From Nostoc sp. NMS4 (lineage in GTDB: Bacteria; Cyanobacteriota; Cyanobacteriia; Cyanobacteriales; Nostocaceae): a stretch of DNA of 48,116 bases. How positions within the stretch are numbered: the first letter of the stretch is position 1; each line of letters begins with the position of its first letter. Positions 8,776-18,348 of this stretch are shown here, one piece after another. Under the pieces are notes generated by a model, which was not told the origin of the DNA, did no database searches, and saw only the letters and a list, made by a program, of their open reading frames with translations. The stretch covers positions 1 to 48,116 of the forward strand of contig NZ_JABXKI010000139.1 of the NCBI RefSeq assembly GCF_017115095.1, read 5' to 3'. A program made the position numbers and the translations under genes.

Positions 8776-9399
8776 ATGACCCCAGCAGCGATGTCTGACG
8801 ACAAGCCGCAAAGCGTCTACGTTACACCCCGTCAGGAATCACCCCTGTTGTTTGAGGGAGTGACCTGGAGAGAATTCAAAGCAGTTGAGCAGTTGTTAGA
8901 CCGTCCAGGATATCGGCTGTCTTTTCTGGATGGAGTATTGGAAATCCGAAAAATGCCAGGAGAAGCACACGAAACCGTTAAGAAGAGAATTGCCGCATTG
9001 CTGGAACTGTACTTGCTGATGACAGGGTTTGACTTTACCCCAACTGGTTCAATGACCCTAGAAAGTGAATCGGGTGCTGTCAAGCGAGAAGCGGATGAAT
9101 CCTATAAACTTGCTCCTGGTAGAGTGCGTCCCGATTTGGCCATAGAAGTGGTGTTTACCAGTGGCGGAATCAACAAACTGGAAGCATACAAGCGACTCTT
9201 GATTCCTGAAGTGTGGTTTTGGGAAGACGGTGTGTTATTAGTTTATCACCTACGCTTTGAGGGAAACTCACTTCACTATGAAAGGGTTTCCAGTAGTGAG
9301 GAGGTCAAAGGGATCGATCTAGATTTGTTGTTACGTTGCATTAATATAGTAAATCATGTTGATGCCATCAAAACTTTTCAACAGGCGCTTTCAAAATAG
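8776..9399 (+). CDS. Uma2-family (DUF820) putative endonuclease
   Basis: 207 residues with the Uma2 pattern: LFEGVTWREFKAVEQLL, the GVLEIRKMPGEAHETVKKRI helix with His-Glu, the acidic VRPDLAIEVVFTSGG, and the KLEAYKRLLIPEVWFWEDG signature. It is clearly related to the protein at 4679-5269 but longer in the middle (SESGAVKREADESYKL). An in-frame ATG at 8791 is an alternative start. Function in the cell is unknown; cyanobacteria often carry dozens of these. The ~275 bp upstream holds no other gene. Confidence 0.85.
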   Translation: MTPAAMSDDKPQSVYVTPRQESPLLFEGVTWREFKAVEQLLDRPGYRLSFLDGVLEIRKMPGEAHETVKKRIAALLELYLLMTGFDFTPTGSMTLESESGAVKREADESYKLAPGRVRPDLAIEVVFTSGGINKLEAYKRLLIPEVWFWEDGVLLVYHLRFEGNSLHYERVSSSEEVKGIDLDLLLRCINIVNHVDAIKTFQQALSK

Positions 9400-9468
9400 C
9401 TAAAGTCTGCCAAATTCTTGCCAAATTGCAATGCTCTCGATTAATAATGAATGATGGCAAGATATGGG

Positions 9469-9678
9469 TTAGTTAGCCGCATCAAAAATTTGTTGTGCGG
9501 TTAAATTTAATTGAGAAAATATAGATGATGAAATCGCAGCGTTGCCTTGAAACGGTGTCATTTGATATTCACCATCAACTAATTCGCATACAAAAATAGT
9601 GGGTTGCTTAGGATTGCCAATGAACTTTCTTGCACCCAATGCAGCATAATCAGCAATCCAATATTCAGGAATACCCAT
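9469..9678 (-). pseudogene. C-terminal remnant of a Uma2-family gene
   Basis: The 69 residues beginning EEMGIPEYWIADYAALGARK are the tail of a Uma2 protein: the strand-helix pair and C-terminal segment are present, while the nuclease core with the PD...E-x-V motif is missing. The frame continues a few codons upstream and then runs into a GAACCACAGAGGCGC-type dispersed repeat near 9690, where homology ends. The gene has lost its first ~120 residues, perhaps by repeat insertion or deletion. Confidence 0.65.
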
Positions 9679-10703
9679 TTCTTCATGCGCCTCTGTGGTT
9701 CGATTTTTTGTTACCTGTGCGTAAGTTCTAATTCAATCTATTTGCGATCGCTGATTTGGTAAAACCCAAGGGTGAGAAAGCCTCAAAAAATGGGAGATTC
9801 TCACCTGCTGATAATACCGTGGTCAAAAATAATTGAATTTTGCATGTAAGTATAAATATGCGAGCGCTATTGCTACAGATATTTGAATTTAGTAAATGCG
9901 CCCTTATTAGCAACAATTTGTCACAATCGCAAAACTCTATCTATCATGATGTAAAGAAGTCATAAAGATTCTTAAATACTTGCATTTCTTATTGACTTCA
10001 GTTACAGTCAAAACAGATACCTATCATCAAACCCTGACATCAGCTTCAGAAAGTTAGATTAGGTAAAATGCTAAATACCAGGTTTGTTAATATTGATATC
10101 AGTGACGCTGCTAATAGTAGTCACTAGTTTATTTTGATTATTAACTTATCGCGCATGGATTACGGGGTAGTAAAGCATTTACCCCGGATTTAATTGTTTT
10201 TATTTTTTCTTATCTAATTGAGAATTATTTGCAATATATGGACATCAAGAGATACATTAAAACCAGATAGTGTAGAAGAAGTCTTAAAACAGTAAGGCTT
10301 ACCAAAGCGATCGCTGTTTATGAAATGTTTCCGCATCTACCTTTAGAAATATATTTTTTCATAAGAGCAGCAGAAAACTATATCTTTATGTGTAAAAAAA
10401 GTTAAAAAAACTGAGTTTCAGCAAGTGAAAATTTATGAGATACCAAATAACAATAAAACTAGATACAAAATTAACGCCGCTTATACGGAAAAATCTATCT
10501 TGACGCTGTTTATCTCTATTGTGGAGAATTTATTAACCGGAAAGACCTTGATAAATAATGATGTTATAAAGTGGCTACCTAGTTTTAACTGGGAAATGAA
10601 TATTGTTCTTTTTATCTCCTTTAGCCAAGGATATTGTAGCTAAGAACACAATTGTATTTTGTAATACCTTTTGTCCATAAAATACGCTAATGAGTACAGC
10701 GAG
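9679..10703. other. gene-free stretch, ~1.0 kb
   Basis: AT-rich DNA before the sucrase-ferredoxin gene. Only short frames occur (72 codons at 10425-10643, 62 codons on the minus strand at 9728-9916), with no recognisable domains or ribosome sites. It holds a few HIP1-like sites and no clear tandem repeat. It probably carries the promoter of the next gene and decayed sequence. Confidence 0.5.
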
Positions 10704-11681
10704 ATGAATGCTTTTTTTTGTTCTGACGATTCACGGCAAATAGGAGAAGATGTTATTGGTAGCGCCACCAATTATCAAACTTATATTTTAGTTGAGTGTC
10801 CTTTACCTTGGACATCAGAAGCCTTTAACTCCAAATGGGTGCCTGAGAATTTGAGGATTTTAGTAGAGGAAGTGAAGCGTGCTAAACTACCGATTAGATT
10901 TCTCTTAATTGCTAATGATGTATCACACAAAGTCAATCATACTACGCTTTTAATTTATCAAAAACAAGAGGGTCTAAGTAATGGATACCAGAAGCAAGAG
11001 TTTAAGCTAGCAAATATTGAGCAAGTAGCAGAAATCGTTCAAAAATCGATATTGGGTATCAGTTCTAATTTTGAGGTAGAAACTACTAAAACTAGAGATA
11101 TTTTAGTTTGTACCCACGGTAGCCATGACAAGTGTTGTGCGAGATATGGCGCTCCTTTTTACTTTCATGTTACAGCGAGTAATGCTGATTTGTGCTTAGA
11201 TGATGTGCGAATTTGGAAATCATCACATTTTGGTGGACATCGCTTTGCGCCAACAGTGATAGACTTGCCAGAAGGAAGATATTACGGTCGTCTCGATCGA
11301 GATTCATTTAGATCAATTTTGACTCGTACTGGTGATATTCAATGCTTGCATCAAGTCTATCGAGGCTGGGGAATTCTCCCTGCTGCACTTCAGGTTTTGG
11401 AAAGAGAGTTAATCCTCTGTAAAGGATGGAATTGGTTTAATTACAAAGTTGCAGGTAAAATTTTAGAGCAAAGTTTAGACAACAATACTATCCTAGCTGA
11501 ACTAAGTTTTGAACAACCTTCTGGTTCTCTCTACACTTACCAGGCTAAACTTGTGAAAGATGAAACTAAGACTCAACAACTGAAGAGTTCGTGTAATGCT
11601 ACAAGGGAGTTGGTAGTTACTAAATATGCTGTGGGTAGTCTCTGGATTACCTCTAGTAAAGTGATGAGTTATAGTACTTAA
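10704..11681 (+). CDS. sucrase/ferredoxin-like family protein (thioredoxin-like [2Fe-2S] fold)
   Basis: About 325 residues. The start is set at ATG 10704, which gives the N-terminus MNAFFCSDDSRQIGEDVIGS expected of this family; the TTG at 10671 would add 11 residues with no support. The C-terminal half carries the signature DILVCTHGSHDKCCARYG, the SSHFGGHRFAPT motif with two histidines, and the YRGWGILPAALQVLE region. Family members have a thioredoxin-like fold that binds a [2Fe-2S] cluster; the name comes from a weak link to sucrase genes and the physiological role is unclear. It is convergent with cnfR and begins the nitrogen-fixation block, which hints at redox work there (inference). Confidence 0.8.
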   Translation: MNAFFCSDDSRQIGEDVIGSATNYQTYILVECPLPWTSEAFNSKWVPENLRILVEEVKRAKLPIRFLLIANDVSHKVNHTTLLIYQKQEGLSNGYQKQEFKLANIEQVAEIVQKSILGISSNFEVETTKTRDILVCTHGSHDKCCARYGAPFYFHVTASNADLCLDDVRIWKSSHFGGHRFAPTVIDLPEGRYYGRLDRDSFRSILTRTGDIQCLHQVYRGWGILPAALQVLERELILCKGWNWFNYKVAGKILEQSLDNNTILAELSFEQPSGSLYTYQAKLVKDETKTQQLKSSCNATRELVVTKYAVGSLWITSSKVMSYST

Positions 11682-11691
11682 CAAGAGTTTT

Positions 11692-11841
11692 TCAACGCAA
11701 AGGGACGCAAAGGGAAGCGCAGAGGTACGCGGAGTATTGCTAAGTTTAGTTCGCTACGAATTAATTAAATGCTAGATTTAGTATGAGGCTGTATCAATTC
11801 GTAATTAAAACTTTGCGTTCCTTTGCGTTTACCTCCGCGCC
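11692..11841. repeat. large inverted repeat between convergent genes
   Basis: AACGCAAAGGGACGCAAAGG-type sequence at ~11695-11740 is mirrored by CTTTGCGTTCCTTTGCGTTT at ~11811-11830 and CTCCGCG further on, with an AT-rich loop. It lies between the 3' ends of the sucrase-ferredoxin gene and cnfR and could end both transcripts. The same motif family recurs at 38739-38832. Confidence 0.6.
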
Positions 11842-11886
11842 CCTACCCTTCGGGAACGCCAAGGGCGAATGCGTTGAAATTCCAAA

Positions 11887-13554
11887 TCAAGATGAAGCCA
11901 TATTTAAGACTTTTCGTAGCAGTATTTGGTCTTCTAATTTGGCTTTTAAACGACCATTTTCAATATCTCTAATCCAGCTTTGGCTTTTACCTGTGAGTTT
12001 TGCCAATTCTCTTTGGGAGAGATTCAAATTTTTTCGCGCTTGCAAAATTTGTTCGCCTAGTAAATCGTTTGTGGCTTTGGGTTTTCTTTTGGCTTTGGCA
12101 GTTCTTGTTTTCTTTTTTTCTGATTCTGAGATTTGCTGTTCCCATTCTGGTGGGAGTTCAAATGCTAAAATCCGCGCATTCATTAACAGATTCCATTTAC
12201 CACGGGGGCCTGTGTCTGTGAGGCGAGTTTCGGCACCACCGTCATTAGTCCAAAATTCTAATGCTTCATCTGGATCTTCGGGAAGATCAATTAATTTCGC
12301 CCACAAAGGTTGAATTTCTGGTGGGTAGGTAACTGGATCGAAAAGTGGTTTCATTCCATAGTGATTGAGAATTTCTAAATCGCTTTCAAAGGTTCGCAGC
12401 AGACGTTTGCGTTCTTCGCGTTGTCTGGATGCAAGGGCAACTTTTTCCTCACCGTAAGCAATACGTAGCAAGGTAGGAATGGTAATGCGTTGTTCTTTGC
12501 CCATTTTTGTTTTAAACAGCAACCACAGCATTAATCGGACTGCGCCTTCGTGTTGCTGCCAAATGCTCATAACTGTGGTTAGCAGGGTTTTGGGGAGACT
12601 GCCATATTGATAGAATGCGGTTCGCTCTTTACATGCTTGTTTGTTTAAGAAATATTGCGCCCATAATCCGGCTTTGATTTTAAATGTTAGCCCAATCAGA
12701 TATTTACATCCAAGATTGTCTTCTTGGAAGTGGTGCTGAATGTCTACTAAGTGCCATAAGCGGCTGTTTGTAACAGAGAATCCGTTAATTCGACCTTGTT
12801 GAGGCCAGTCAATGGAGATAATTAAAGAGCAAGCTTGCTGAACGATATTTTTCATTAAAGCTAGCTTGGCAGCTTTGCTTAAATCTTTGCGTTTCTCCAT
12901 CCCCAAATATTTCTCGATTTGTCGCTCATCGATCGCAAATTCTTGTTCCCAAGGTTGATCTAAGGCTGTAGCGTAAGCTGCAAAAATTAGATTTATGCAA
13001 GCGGCTCTAATGTCAAGTCCCTCAATTGCGGCTATATCTGTGGCCTTGTCGTTGACTTTGAAGGGATCTTGGATGTGAAAAGCGATCGCACCTCGTCCTT
13101 GATTTACTTGTCGGCTGTAACTGATATAACCTTCTTCATCGGTTTCCCAATGTAGGGATGTGCGCTGTGCTAAGACATTACAAGCTTCCCAAATTGCGAT
13201 CGCTGAAGCAAATGGGTTATTCTTGCCATTAGAAAACAAGTCTAAGCTGCTAGCATCTCTCGGTTCAACTTTGCATCTCCCCTTTTTCGACTGCCAAGGA
13301 ATTGGAGAATTAGTTGGACAAGCTATTACACATTGCGGTTCTGAATAATAGCCCTCACAATTATTACAAAGACTAGGATCGATCCAGTATTCATTGTCCT
13401 CTATTCTGATTGCACCCGTAGGACATTGGGGGCGGCAGTTGTCACATCCAACGCAACTGTTGTTAGGAATTGTATAAGGCATTTGGCTCTTTTCCCACTC
13501 TAATCGTTGAGATGTCTGTCTCAGTTCTCCCCTGGATGAGTCCTGTTTATTCAT
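11887..13554 (-). CDS. cnfR: CnfR/PatB, activator of nitrogen-fixation genes (ferredoxin-HTH)
   Basis: 555 residues. Two N-terminal 4Fe-4S motifs (CVGCDNCRPQCPTGAI at ~34-49, then CNNCEGYYSEPQCVIACP) make a ferredoxin domain. A long middle region of unknown fold follows, then a basic linker (KKKTRTAKAKRKPKAT), then an XRE-type helix-turn-helix (RKNLNLSQRELAKLTGKSQS) near the C-terminus. This architecture is that of PatB of Anabaena, renamed CnfR, an oxygen-sensitive activator of nif transcription acting in heterocysts. Its neighbours fdxB and the cox genes match the arrangement I recall from Anabaena 7120. An in-frame ATG at 13482 (MPYTIPNN) is a plausible shorter start. An NtcA-type promoter lies ~480 bp upstream. 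Confidence 0.93.
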   Translation of the reverse strand: MNKQDSSRGELRQTSQRLEWEKSQMPYTIPNNSCVGCDNCRPQCPTGAIRIEDNEYWIDPSLCNNCEGYYSEPQCVIACPTNSPIPWQSKKGRCKVEPRDASSLDLFSNGKNNPFASAIAIWEACNVLAQRTSLHWETDEEGYISYSRQVNQGRGAIAFHIQDPFKVNDKATDIAAIEGLDIRAACINLIFAAYATALDQPWEQEFAIDERQIEKYLGMEKRKDLSKAAKLALMKNIVQQACSLIISIDWPQQGRINGFSVTNSRLWHLVDIQHHFQEDNLGCKYLIGLTFKIKAGLWAQYFLNKQACKERTAFYQYGSLPKTLLTTVMSIWQQHEGAVRLMLWLLFKTKMGKEQRITIPTLLRIAYGEEKVALASRQREERKRLLRTFESDLEILNHYGMKPLFDPVTYPPEIQPLWAKLIDLPEDPDEALEFWTNDGGAETRLTDTGPRGKWNLLMNARILAFELPPEWEQQISESEKKKTRTAKAKRKPKATNDLLGEQILQARKNLNLSQRELAKLTGKSQSWIRDIENGRLKAKLEDQILLRKVLNMASS

Positions 13555-14572
13555 GACTCGCTACCACATTATCTTTCTGGCGATAAAAGATTATTCTCGC
13601 CGCATTAACTTCATACATCCATATTTGAATTTGTATCCAATTGGAAGCTATTTAAGGCTTTAAAAATGAGCCAAATAAAACTTCTTATTAACTATACATT
13701 TCATGAAGAAAATGATTAAGTTGTTCGTACTGAGCTTAGAAAAAAATCTTAACATTTATTTAATTACGTACTTAATGGACATTTTATCTTTGACCATAAA
13801 ACCTTACAGAAGGTCTTTCTCGGAAATGTTTAAGCTTTTGACAATTGCACTTCATCTGATTTGTTAATAATTTTAATATTTAATGCATGACAATATTCTG
13901 CCATAAACTTTACAGTTCCTTTATAAATTAATTATGTTTATTTTGATGAAAAAATAATATTTAATTTGTCAGCGTTTACCTAAATATTTAAATCAAACTA
14001 ATTAAAAAAATGTTGCTTTCTAAAATACATATTGCAGATATCAAAATGTAACTGGCGAACATTATTTATCGTATATATCTATACTGTTTATCTAAAATTA
14101 TTTGCCAAAGTCTAAAAATATTTGCCAAAGAATATCATTACTCTCATAGATATAGTTGCGTCTGCTGGAAATAATAGTTAAATCGGCAGTTAGAAACCAC
14201 ATATACACGAGGCTTTTCTCACCTGAATATGCTTCCAATCCTGAACTTTTTATTCAAAGCGACGGGAAACTCTATTCCAAGAATGGGTGTGCCGTGATAG
14301 TTGCCGCGTTGCTTGGGGTATTGGGCATAGGGTATAGAGCATTGGTAACTTATTCACCATTCCCCATGCGCTTGTGAGTAGGGTTTTTATAAGAATTATT
14401 AGCAATAGCTTCATCGATAAAATTAAATGAAAAACAGTTGAGTATTGTGTTCAAAGTCATCGAAATTTGATGAGATAAAAGTAAGTTTTGAATACAAAAT
14501 AAAAAAAGATTAGGATAATATGATGATTAATGCACAAACAGATTGACAGGCAAAATTGCCGAGGATTTATTC
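13555..14572. other. gene-free regulatory region between cnfR and fdxB, ~1.0 kb
   Basis: Very AT-rich divergent spacer. It contains the NtcA-type site at 14071-14084, a direct repeat TATTTGCCAAAG at 14099-14110/14119-14130, and a GTAN9TAC near-match at 14481-14495 upstream of fdxB. The 73-codon frame at 14156-14377 has no ribosome site and ends in a GGGCATAGGG-type low-complexity stretch; I do not call it a gene. Confidence 0.6.
14045..14084 (-). promoter_or_regulatory. NtcA-type promoter directed at cnfR
   Basis: GTATATATCTATAC at 14071-14084 matches GTAN8TAC exactly. On the minus strand, 20 nt further on, TACATT (14050-14045) matches the TAN3T -10 box at the spacing of NtcA-activated promoters. 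Transcription would start near 14038, leaving a leader of ~480 nt before cnfR. The spacing fits the cnfR direction and not fdxB. Confidence 0.6.
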
Positions 14573-14866
14573 ATGGCGCAACTAACAGGTTTGACATTTG
14601 GCGGTAAGACTTGGACACCAAAATTCGCTCAAGAAATCAACAAGGATAAATGTATCGGCTGTGGCAGATGCGTTAAAGTATGCGGGTACAATGTGCTTGG
14701 TTTAAAGGCACTCAATGAAGAAGGTGAATTTGTCGAAGATGAAGATGATGAAGAAATTGAACGGAAAGTAATGGCAGTTACTTCTCCAGAAAACTGTATT
14801 GGTTGTGAAGCTTGTTCGCGGATCTGTCCCAAGAATTGCTACACACATGTTGCATTAAACAATTAA
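14573..14866 (+). CDS. fdxB: nif-type ferredoxin III (2x[4Fe-4S])
   Basis: 97-residue small ferredoxin. Two cluster motifs are visible: [15 protein letters not shown] (~26-40) and [15 protein letters not shown] near the C-terminus, separated by an acidic loop ([15 protein letters not shown]). The long loop and the [18 protein letters not shown] start are characteristic of the nif-specific ferredoxin III group, thought to deliver low-potential electrons for nitrogenase or its cofactor assembly. The start is ATG 14573 with GAGGA 7 nt upstream; the TTG at 14543 would add an unsupported 10 residues. Divergent from cnfR across a 1-kb spacer and probably its target. Confidence 0.9.
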   Translation: MAQLTGLTFGGKTWTPKFAQEINKDKCIGCGRCVKVCGYNVLGLKALNEEGEFVEDEDDEEIERKVMAVTSPENCIGCEACSRICPKNCYTHVALNN

Positions 14867-15359
14867 GATTTTTGGAGTTAGTCAAAATTGTTGTTCATTC
14901 AAGGAGGCACTGTTTGTATAGAGCGTAAATGCTCTAGGCAAGGTAACTTGAGGGGAATATTAAATATTTACTGTAACTAATAAAAAGTTCGCAGTAAACA
15001 AATCCGTAAATCGTAGACTGTTCGCTATTAACAAATTTAAACTTGCTGCTAATATAGCCTAATCAGTATTAGGATTAGGTCTAACAGTGCCCTCTTGGAA
15101 CAACTAGCTTTTCTGAAAGCAGGGGGCTAACTTTGTGGTATGAGTTGAAATATAAATTGTCATTTTTTGGGGGAAAGATATGGAAAAAATCTGGAAGTTT
15201 CCCCCATTTTTTGTGGCTGCACGTTAGAAAGTTAATAAGTGAAAAGGAAATGGGAAATGGGGAATTGGGAATGGGGAATAGATAACGATGCCCAATGCCC
15301 AATGCCCAATTTTCAGAAAATAACACCTCTACAGACGGTTTACAAAGCAGGTAGCATAT
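14867..15359. other. intergenic region fdxB-coxB with hairpin and CCCAATG repeat
   Basis: TAGAGC/GCTCTA at 14919-14936 forms a small hairpin after fdxB. A GGGGAATTGGGAATGGGGAA stretch is followed by three CCCAATG units at 15290-15310, which are inverse-complementary in character. No GTAN8TAC site and no gene was found. The coxB promoter must lie here. Confidence 0.5.
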
Positions 15360-16346
15360 ATGCAACAAATTCCTGTTTCACTATGGACTCTGGTTGCTGG
15401 GATAGTAGTTACAGCAATCAGCATTTGGATTGGTCAAAACCACACTCTCATGCCGGTGCAAGCATCGCTACAAGCGCCTTTGGTGGACGGTTTTTTCAAC
15501 GTCATGTTTACCATTGCGATCGCATTCTTCTTGGTGGTAGAAGGAACTATTCTGATTTTTTTGGTTAAGTTTCGTCATCGTCGCGGTGATGATACCGATG
15601 GTTTACCAATAGAAGGTAACGTTCCCTTAGAAATCTTTTGGACAGCAATTCCCACAGTGATTGTGCTTGGTTTGGGCATCTACAGTGTGGATGTTTTTAA
15701 CCAAATGGGAGGTTTTGAACCTGCCGGTCATCCTCATTCAGCAGCTCATGTGGCTCATATTCCGGGGAGTGCTTTGGCTGCTACATTAAGCGATACTGAA
15801 GCAACAACTGCCCCAACAATTGCCCCAACAATTGGGATCGGTGCGTCTCCTCAAACCCTTAACAAACCAGCCGATTTAGTTGTTGATGTCAAAGGGATAC
15901 AGTACGCCTGGATATTTAATTACCCCGATAGTGGCATTACCTCTGGGGAATTGCACATACCCGTCGGTGCTGATGTGCAACTCAACCTTTCAGCACAAGA
16001 TGTAATTCATTCATTTTGGGTTCCCAACTTTCGGTTGAAGCAAGATGCACTTCCTGGTATCCCTACCGAACTACGATTTGTTGCCACCAAACCAGGTACA
16101 TATCCCGTAGTTTGTGCTGAATTGTGCGGTGGTTATCACGGTTCAATGCGGACACAGGTAATCGTCCACACACCAGAAGAATATAATAACTGGCGCACAG
16201 AAAATCAGATTGCTCAACAGCAAAACCTCAATCAAGTTGTTGCAGTTAATCCCGCCGACTTATCGACATCAGAGTTTCTCGCGCCCCACACCCATGATAT
16301 GGGAATTAATGCAGCAACTCTAGAGTCATTGGTCATTGGTCATTAG
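15360..16346 (+). CDS. coxB: cytochrome c oxidase subunit II (heterocyst Cox2 type)
   Basis: 328 residues. Three hydrophobic segments are seen: ~8-27 (a signal/anchor), ~47-69 (FFNVMFTIAIAFFLVVEGTI) and ~97-112. A periplasmic/lumenal cupredoxin domain follows. All CuA ligands are present: the H in DVIHSFWVP, and CAELCGGYHGSM (two Cys, Glu, His, Met). It is therefore a true cytochrome c oxidase and not the CuA-less alternative oxidase. An Ala/Thr/Pro linker (~120-155) contains a 12-bp direct repeat at 15811-15834. The last residues (LVIGH) and the stop lie inside a 7-bp STRR. First gene of coxB-coxA-coxC; in Anabaena 7120 the equivalent operon beside patB is induced in heterocysts, where it consumes O2. 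Confidence 0.93.
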   Translation: MQQIPVSLWTLVAGIVVTAISIWIGQNHTLMPVQASLQAPLVDGFFNVMFTIAIAFFLVVEGTILIFLVKFRHRRGDDTDGLPIEGNVPLEIFWTAIPTVIVLGLGIYSVDVFNQMGGFEPAGHPHSAAHVAHIPGSALAATLSDTEATTAPTIAPTIGIGASPQTLNKPADLVVDVKGIQYAWIFNYPDSGITSGELHIPVGADVQLNLSAQDVIHSFWVPNFRLKQDALPGIPTELRFVATKPGTYPVVCAELCGGYHGSMRTQVIVHTPEEYNNWRTENQIAQQQNLNQVVAVNPADLSTSEFLAPHTHDMGINAATLESLVIGH

Positions 16347-16360
16347 TCATTGGTCATTGG
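16325..16360 (+). repeat. 7-bp STRR (GTCATTG) overlapping the coxB stop
   Basis: Five near-perfect units of GTCATTG. The coxB stop codon TAG at 16344-16346 is created by the one variant unit (GTCATTA followed by G). Confidence 0.85.
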
Positions 16361-16656
16361 GTAATATTATGTCCGCTCAATTAACCATTATTAAGAGAAA
16401 CTCCACCCCGCTCGATAGTCGAATTACCCCCCTTAATCCCCCCGTTTATTGGGGGGAAACCGGAAATCCAGTTCCCTCCCCAATGCATCGGGGAGGGTTA
16501 GGGTGGGGTAAAACCTTGATGAGCAAACTGTTTCAGACTTGTGTCTACACCGTAGGCTTGCGGGGAGGGGTGCTTTTACTATAGGCGACACATAACTGAC
16601 AAAGGACAAATTGACAAAGGACAAATGACAAATGACAAACGATAAAGGACAAAAAT
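16347..16656. repeat. coxB-coxA spacer made of repeats
   Basis: About 310 bp with no gene. It holds GGGGGATT/AATCCCCCC-type inverted sequence around 16430-16460, a GGGGAGGGTTAGGGTGGGG stretch near 16490-16510 and a 7-bp-like array of GACAAAG/GACAAAT units at 16597-16654 ending just before the coxA ATG. No clear Shine-Dalgarno other than AAAGGAC in the array. Confidence 0.6.
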
Positions 16657-18348
16657 ATGACGCAGGTAGAATTTCCACGGAATACTCCACCAGAAGAAAA
16701 TAAACCGGAAACTCTGGTGGCTGGCCACACCTCCCATCCGAAGGCGTGGAAATGGCAAGATTATTTTACATTTAATGTTGACCACAAGGTTATTGGTATT
16801 CAATACCTGGTGACAGCGTTTGTGTTCTATCTTATCGGTGGATTGATGGCTGTTGCTCTCCGTGTTGAACTAGCAACACCAGACGCAGACGTACTCGACC
16901 CCAATTTGTATAACGCTTTCATGACCAATCACGGGACGATTATGATCTTCCTGTGGATTGTCCCTAGCGCCATTGGGGGATTTGGTAACTATTTAGTGCC
17001 GTTGATGGTCGGTGCTAGGGATATGGCTTTCCCGAAGCTGAATGCGATCGCTTTTTGGTTAAATCCCCCAGCCGGTGCGCTGATTTTAGGTAGTTTCATT
17101 TTTGGCGGTTCCCAATCTGGTTGGACAGCTTACCCGCCTTTGAGTTTGGTGACAGCACCAATCGCTCAAACTATGTGGATATTAGCGATCGTTTTGGTGG
17201 GAACTTCTTCAATTTTGGGTTCACTGAACTTTGTGATCACCATTTTGATGATGAAGGTTCCTAGCATGAAATGGGATCAAGTACCCCTATTTTGCTGGGC
17301 AATCTTGGCAACTTCCTTGTTGGCACTACTTTCTACACCTGTATTAGCAGCCGGTTTAATTCTGCTGTTATTTGACCTCAACTTTGGCACTTCCTTCTTT
17401 AAACCAGATGCGGGTGGTAACGTTGTAATTTATCAACACTTATTCTGGTTTTATTCTCACCCGGCAGTATATTTAATGATTCTGCCCATCTTTGGCATCA
17501 TGTCGGAGGTGATTCCAGTACACTCGCGCAAGCCGATTTTTGGTTATAAAGCGATCGCTTATTCTAGTGTAGCCATCTGCGTTGTCGGTTTGTTCGTCTG
17601 GGTACACCACATGTTTACCAGTGGCACACCCGGTTGGATGCGGATGTTCTTCACCATCTCCACACTGATAGTTGCAGTTCCCACTGGGGTAAAGATTTTT
17701 GCCTGGGTTGCTACCCTCTGGGGTGGTAAAATCCGCTTCACCACGGCGATGCTTTTCGCCATTGGTTTGTTGTCAATGTTTGTCATGGGTGGCTTAAGCG
17801 GTGTGACGATGGGAACAGCCCCCTTTGATGTTCACGTCCACGACACATATTATGTAGTCGGACATTTCCACTACGTTCTGTTTGGCGGTTCCGTGTTTGG
17901 CATTTATGCCGGCATTTATCACTGGTTCCCCAAAATCACTGGACGAATGCTCAATGAAAACTGGGGACGGGTTCATTTCGCCCTCACCTTCATCGGCACT
18001 AATCTCACTTTCCTACCCATGCACGAGTTGGGTTTGAAAGGAATGCCGCGACGAGTGGCAATGTATGACCCCCAATTTATCGACCTCAATCAAATTTGTA
18101 CCTTTGGTTCGTTTGTTTTGGCGATATCGGTAATTCCCTTTGCGCTCAACATGATCTACAGTTGGCTCAAAGGACCTTTGGCTGGTGATAATCCTTGGCA
18201 AGCTTTGACCTTAGAATGGACAACTAGCTCACCACCTGCGATCGAAAACTGGGAAGTGTTGCCGGTTGTGACTCATGGCCCTTATGACTACGGGCAGGAG
18301 CATAGAACTGAATTACAGTCATCAGCGACACCGGAAGTTAGTGCTTAG
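16657..18348 (+). CDS. coxA: cytochrome c oxidase subunit I (heterocyst Cox2 type)
   Basis: 563 residues, about 12 membrane helices, with the heme a, heme a3 and CuB site. Visible ligand motifs are NHGTIMIFLWIVP (heme a His), FWFYSHPAVYLMILPIFG (CuB His and cross-linked Tyr), WVHHMFTSG (CuB His-His) and HDTYYVVGHFHYVLFGG (heme a3 and heme a His). Helix VI reads YSHPAV and not GHPEV, so the K-channel glutamate of A1 oxidases is absent, the pattern of A2-type heme-copper oxidases. It reduces O2 to water in the membrane and protects nitrogenase by respiration (family knowledge for heterocysts). The 605-bp gap before coxC is unusual for this operon and is full of repeats. Confidence 0.95.
   Translation: MTQVEFPRNTPPEENKPETLVAGHTSHPKAWKWQDYFTFNVDHKVIGIQYLVTAFVFYLIGGLMAVALRVELATPDADVLDPNLYNAFMTNHGTIMIFLWIVPSAIGGFGNYLVPLMVGARDMAFPKLNAIAFWLNPPAGALILGSFIFGGSQSGWTAYPPLSLVTAPIAQTMWILAIVLVGTSSILGSLNFVITILMMKVPSMKWDQVPLFCWAILATSLLALLSTPVLAAGLILLLFDLNFGTSFFKPDAGGNVVIYQHLFWFYSHPAVYLMILPIFGIMSEVIPVHSRKPIFGYKAIAYSSVAICVVGLFVWVHHMFTSGTPGWMRMFFTISTLIVAVPTGVKIFAWVATLWGGKIRFTTAMLFAIGLLSMFVMGGLSGVTMGTAPFDVHVHDTYYVVGHFHYVLFGGSVFGIYAGIYHWFPKITGRMLNENWGRVHFALTFIGTNLTFLPMHELGLKGMPRRVAMYDPQFIDLNQICTFGSFVLAISVIPFALNMIYSWLKGPLAGDNPWQALTLEWTTSSPPAIENWEVLPVVTHGPYDYGQEHRTELQSSATPEVSA

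Noticed and set aside
10425..10643. 72-codon frame upstream of the sucrase-ferredoxin gene
   Set aside because: AT-rich, no recognisable domain, no ribosome site; kept only as part of the gene-free stretch.
11783..12313. 176-codon + strand frame opposite cnfR
   Set aside because: Antisense shadow; serine-rich low-quality sequence and cnfR is unmistakable.
14156..14377. 73-codon frame in the cnfR-fdxB spacer
   Set aside because: No ribosome site, no domain, ends in low-complexity repeat.
14481..14495. GTA-N9-TAC as an NtcA site for fdxB
   Set aside because: Spacing is nine instead of eight, which NtcA sites rarely tolerate.
16336..16584. 82-codon frame between coxB and coxA
   Set aside because: Made of GGGGG/CCCCC and STRR sequence; no coding character.
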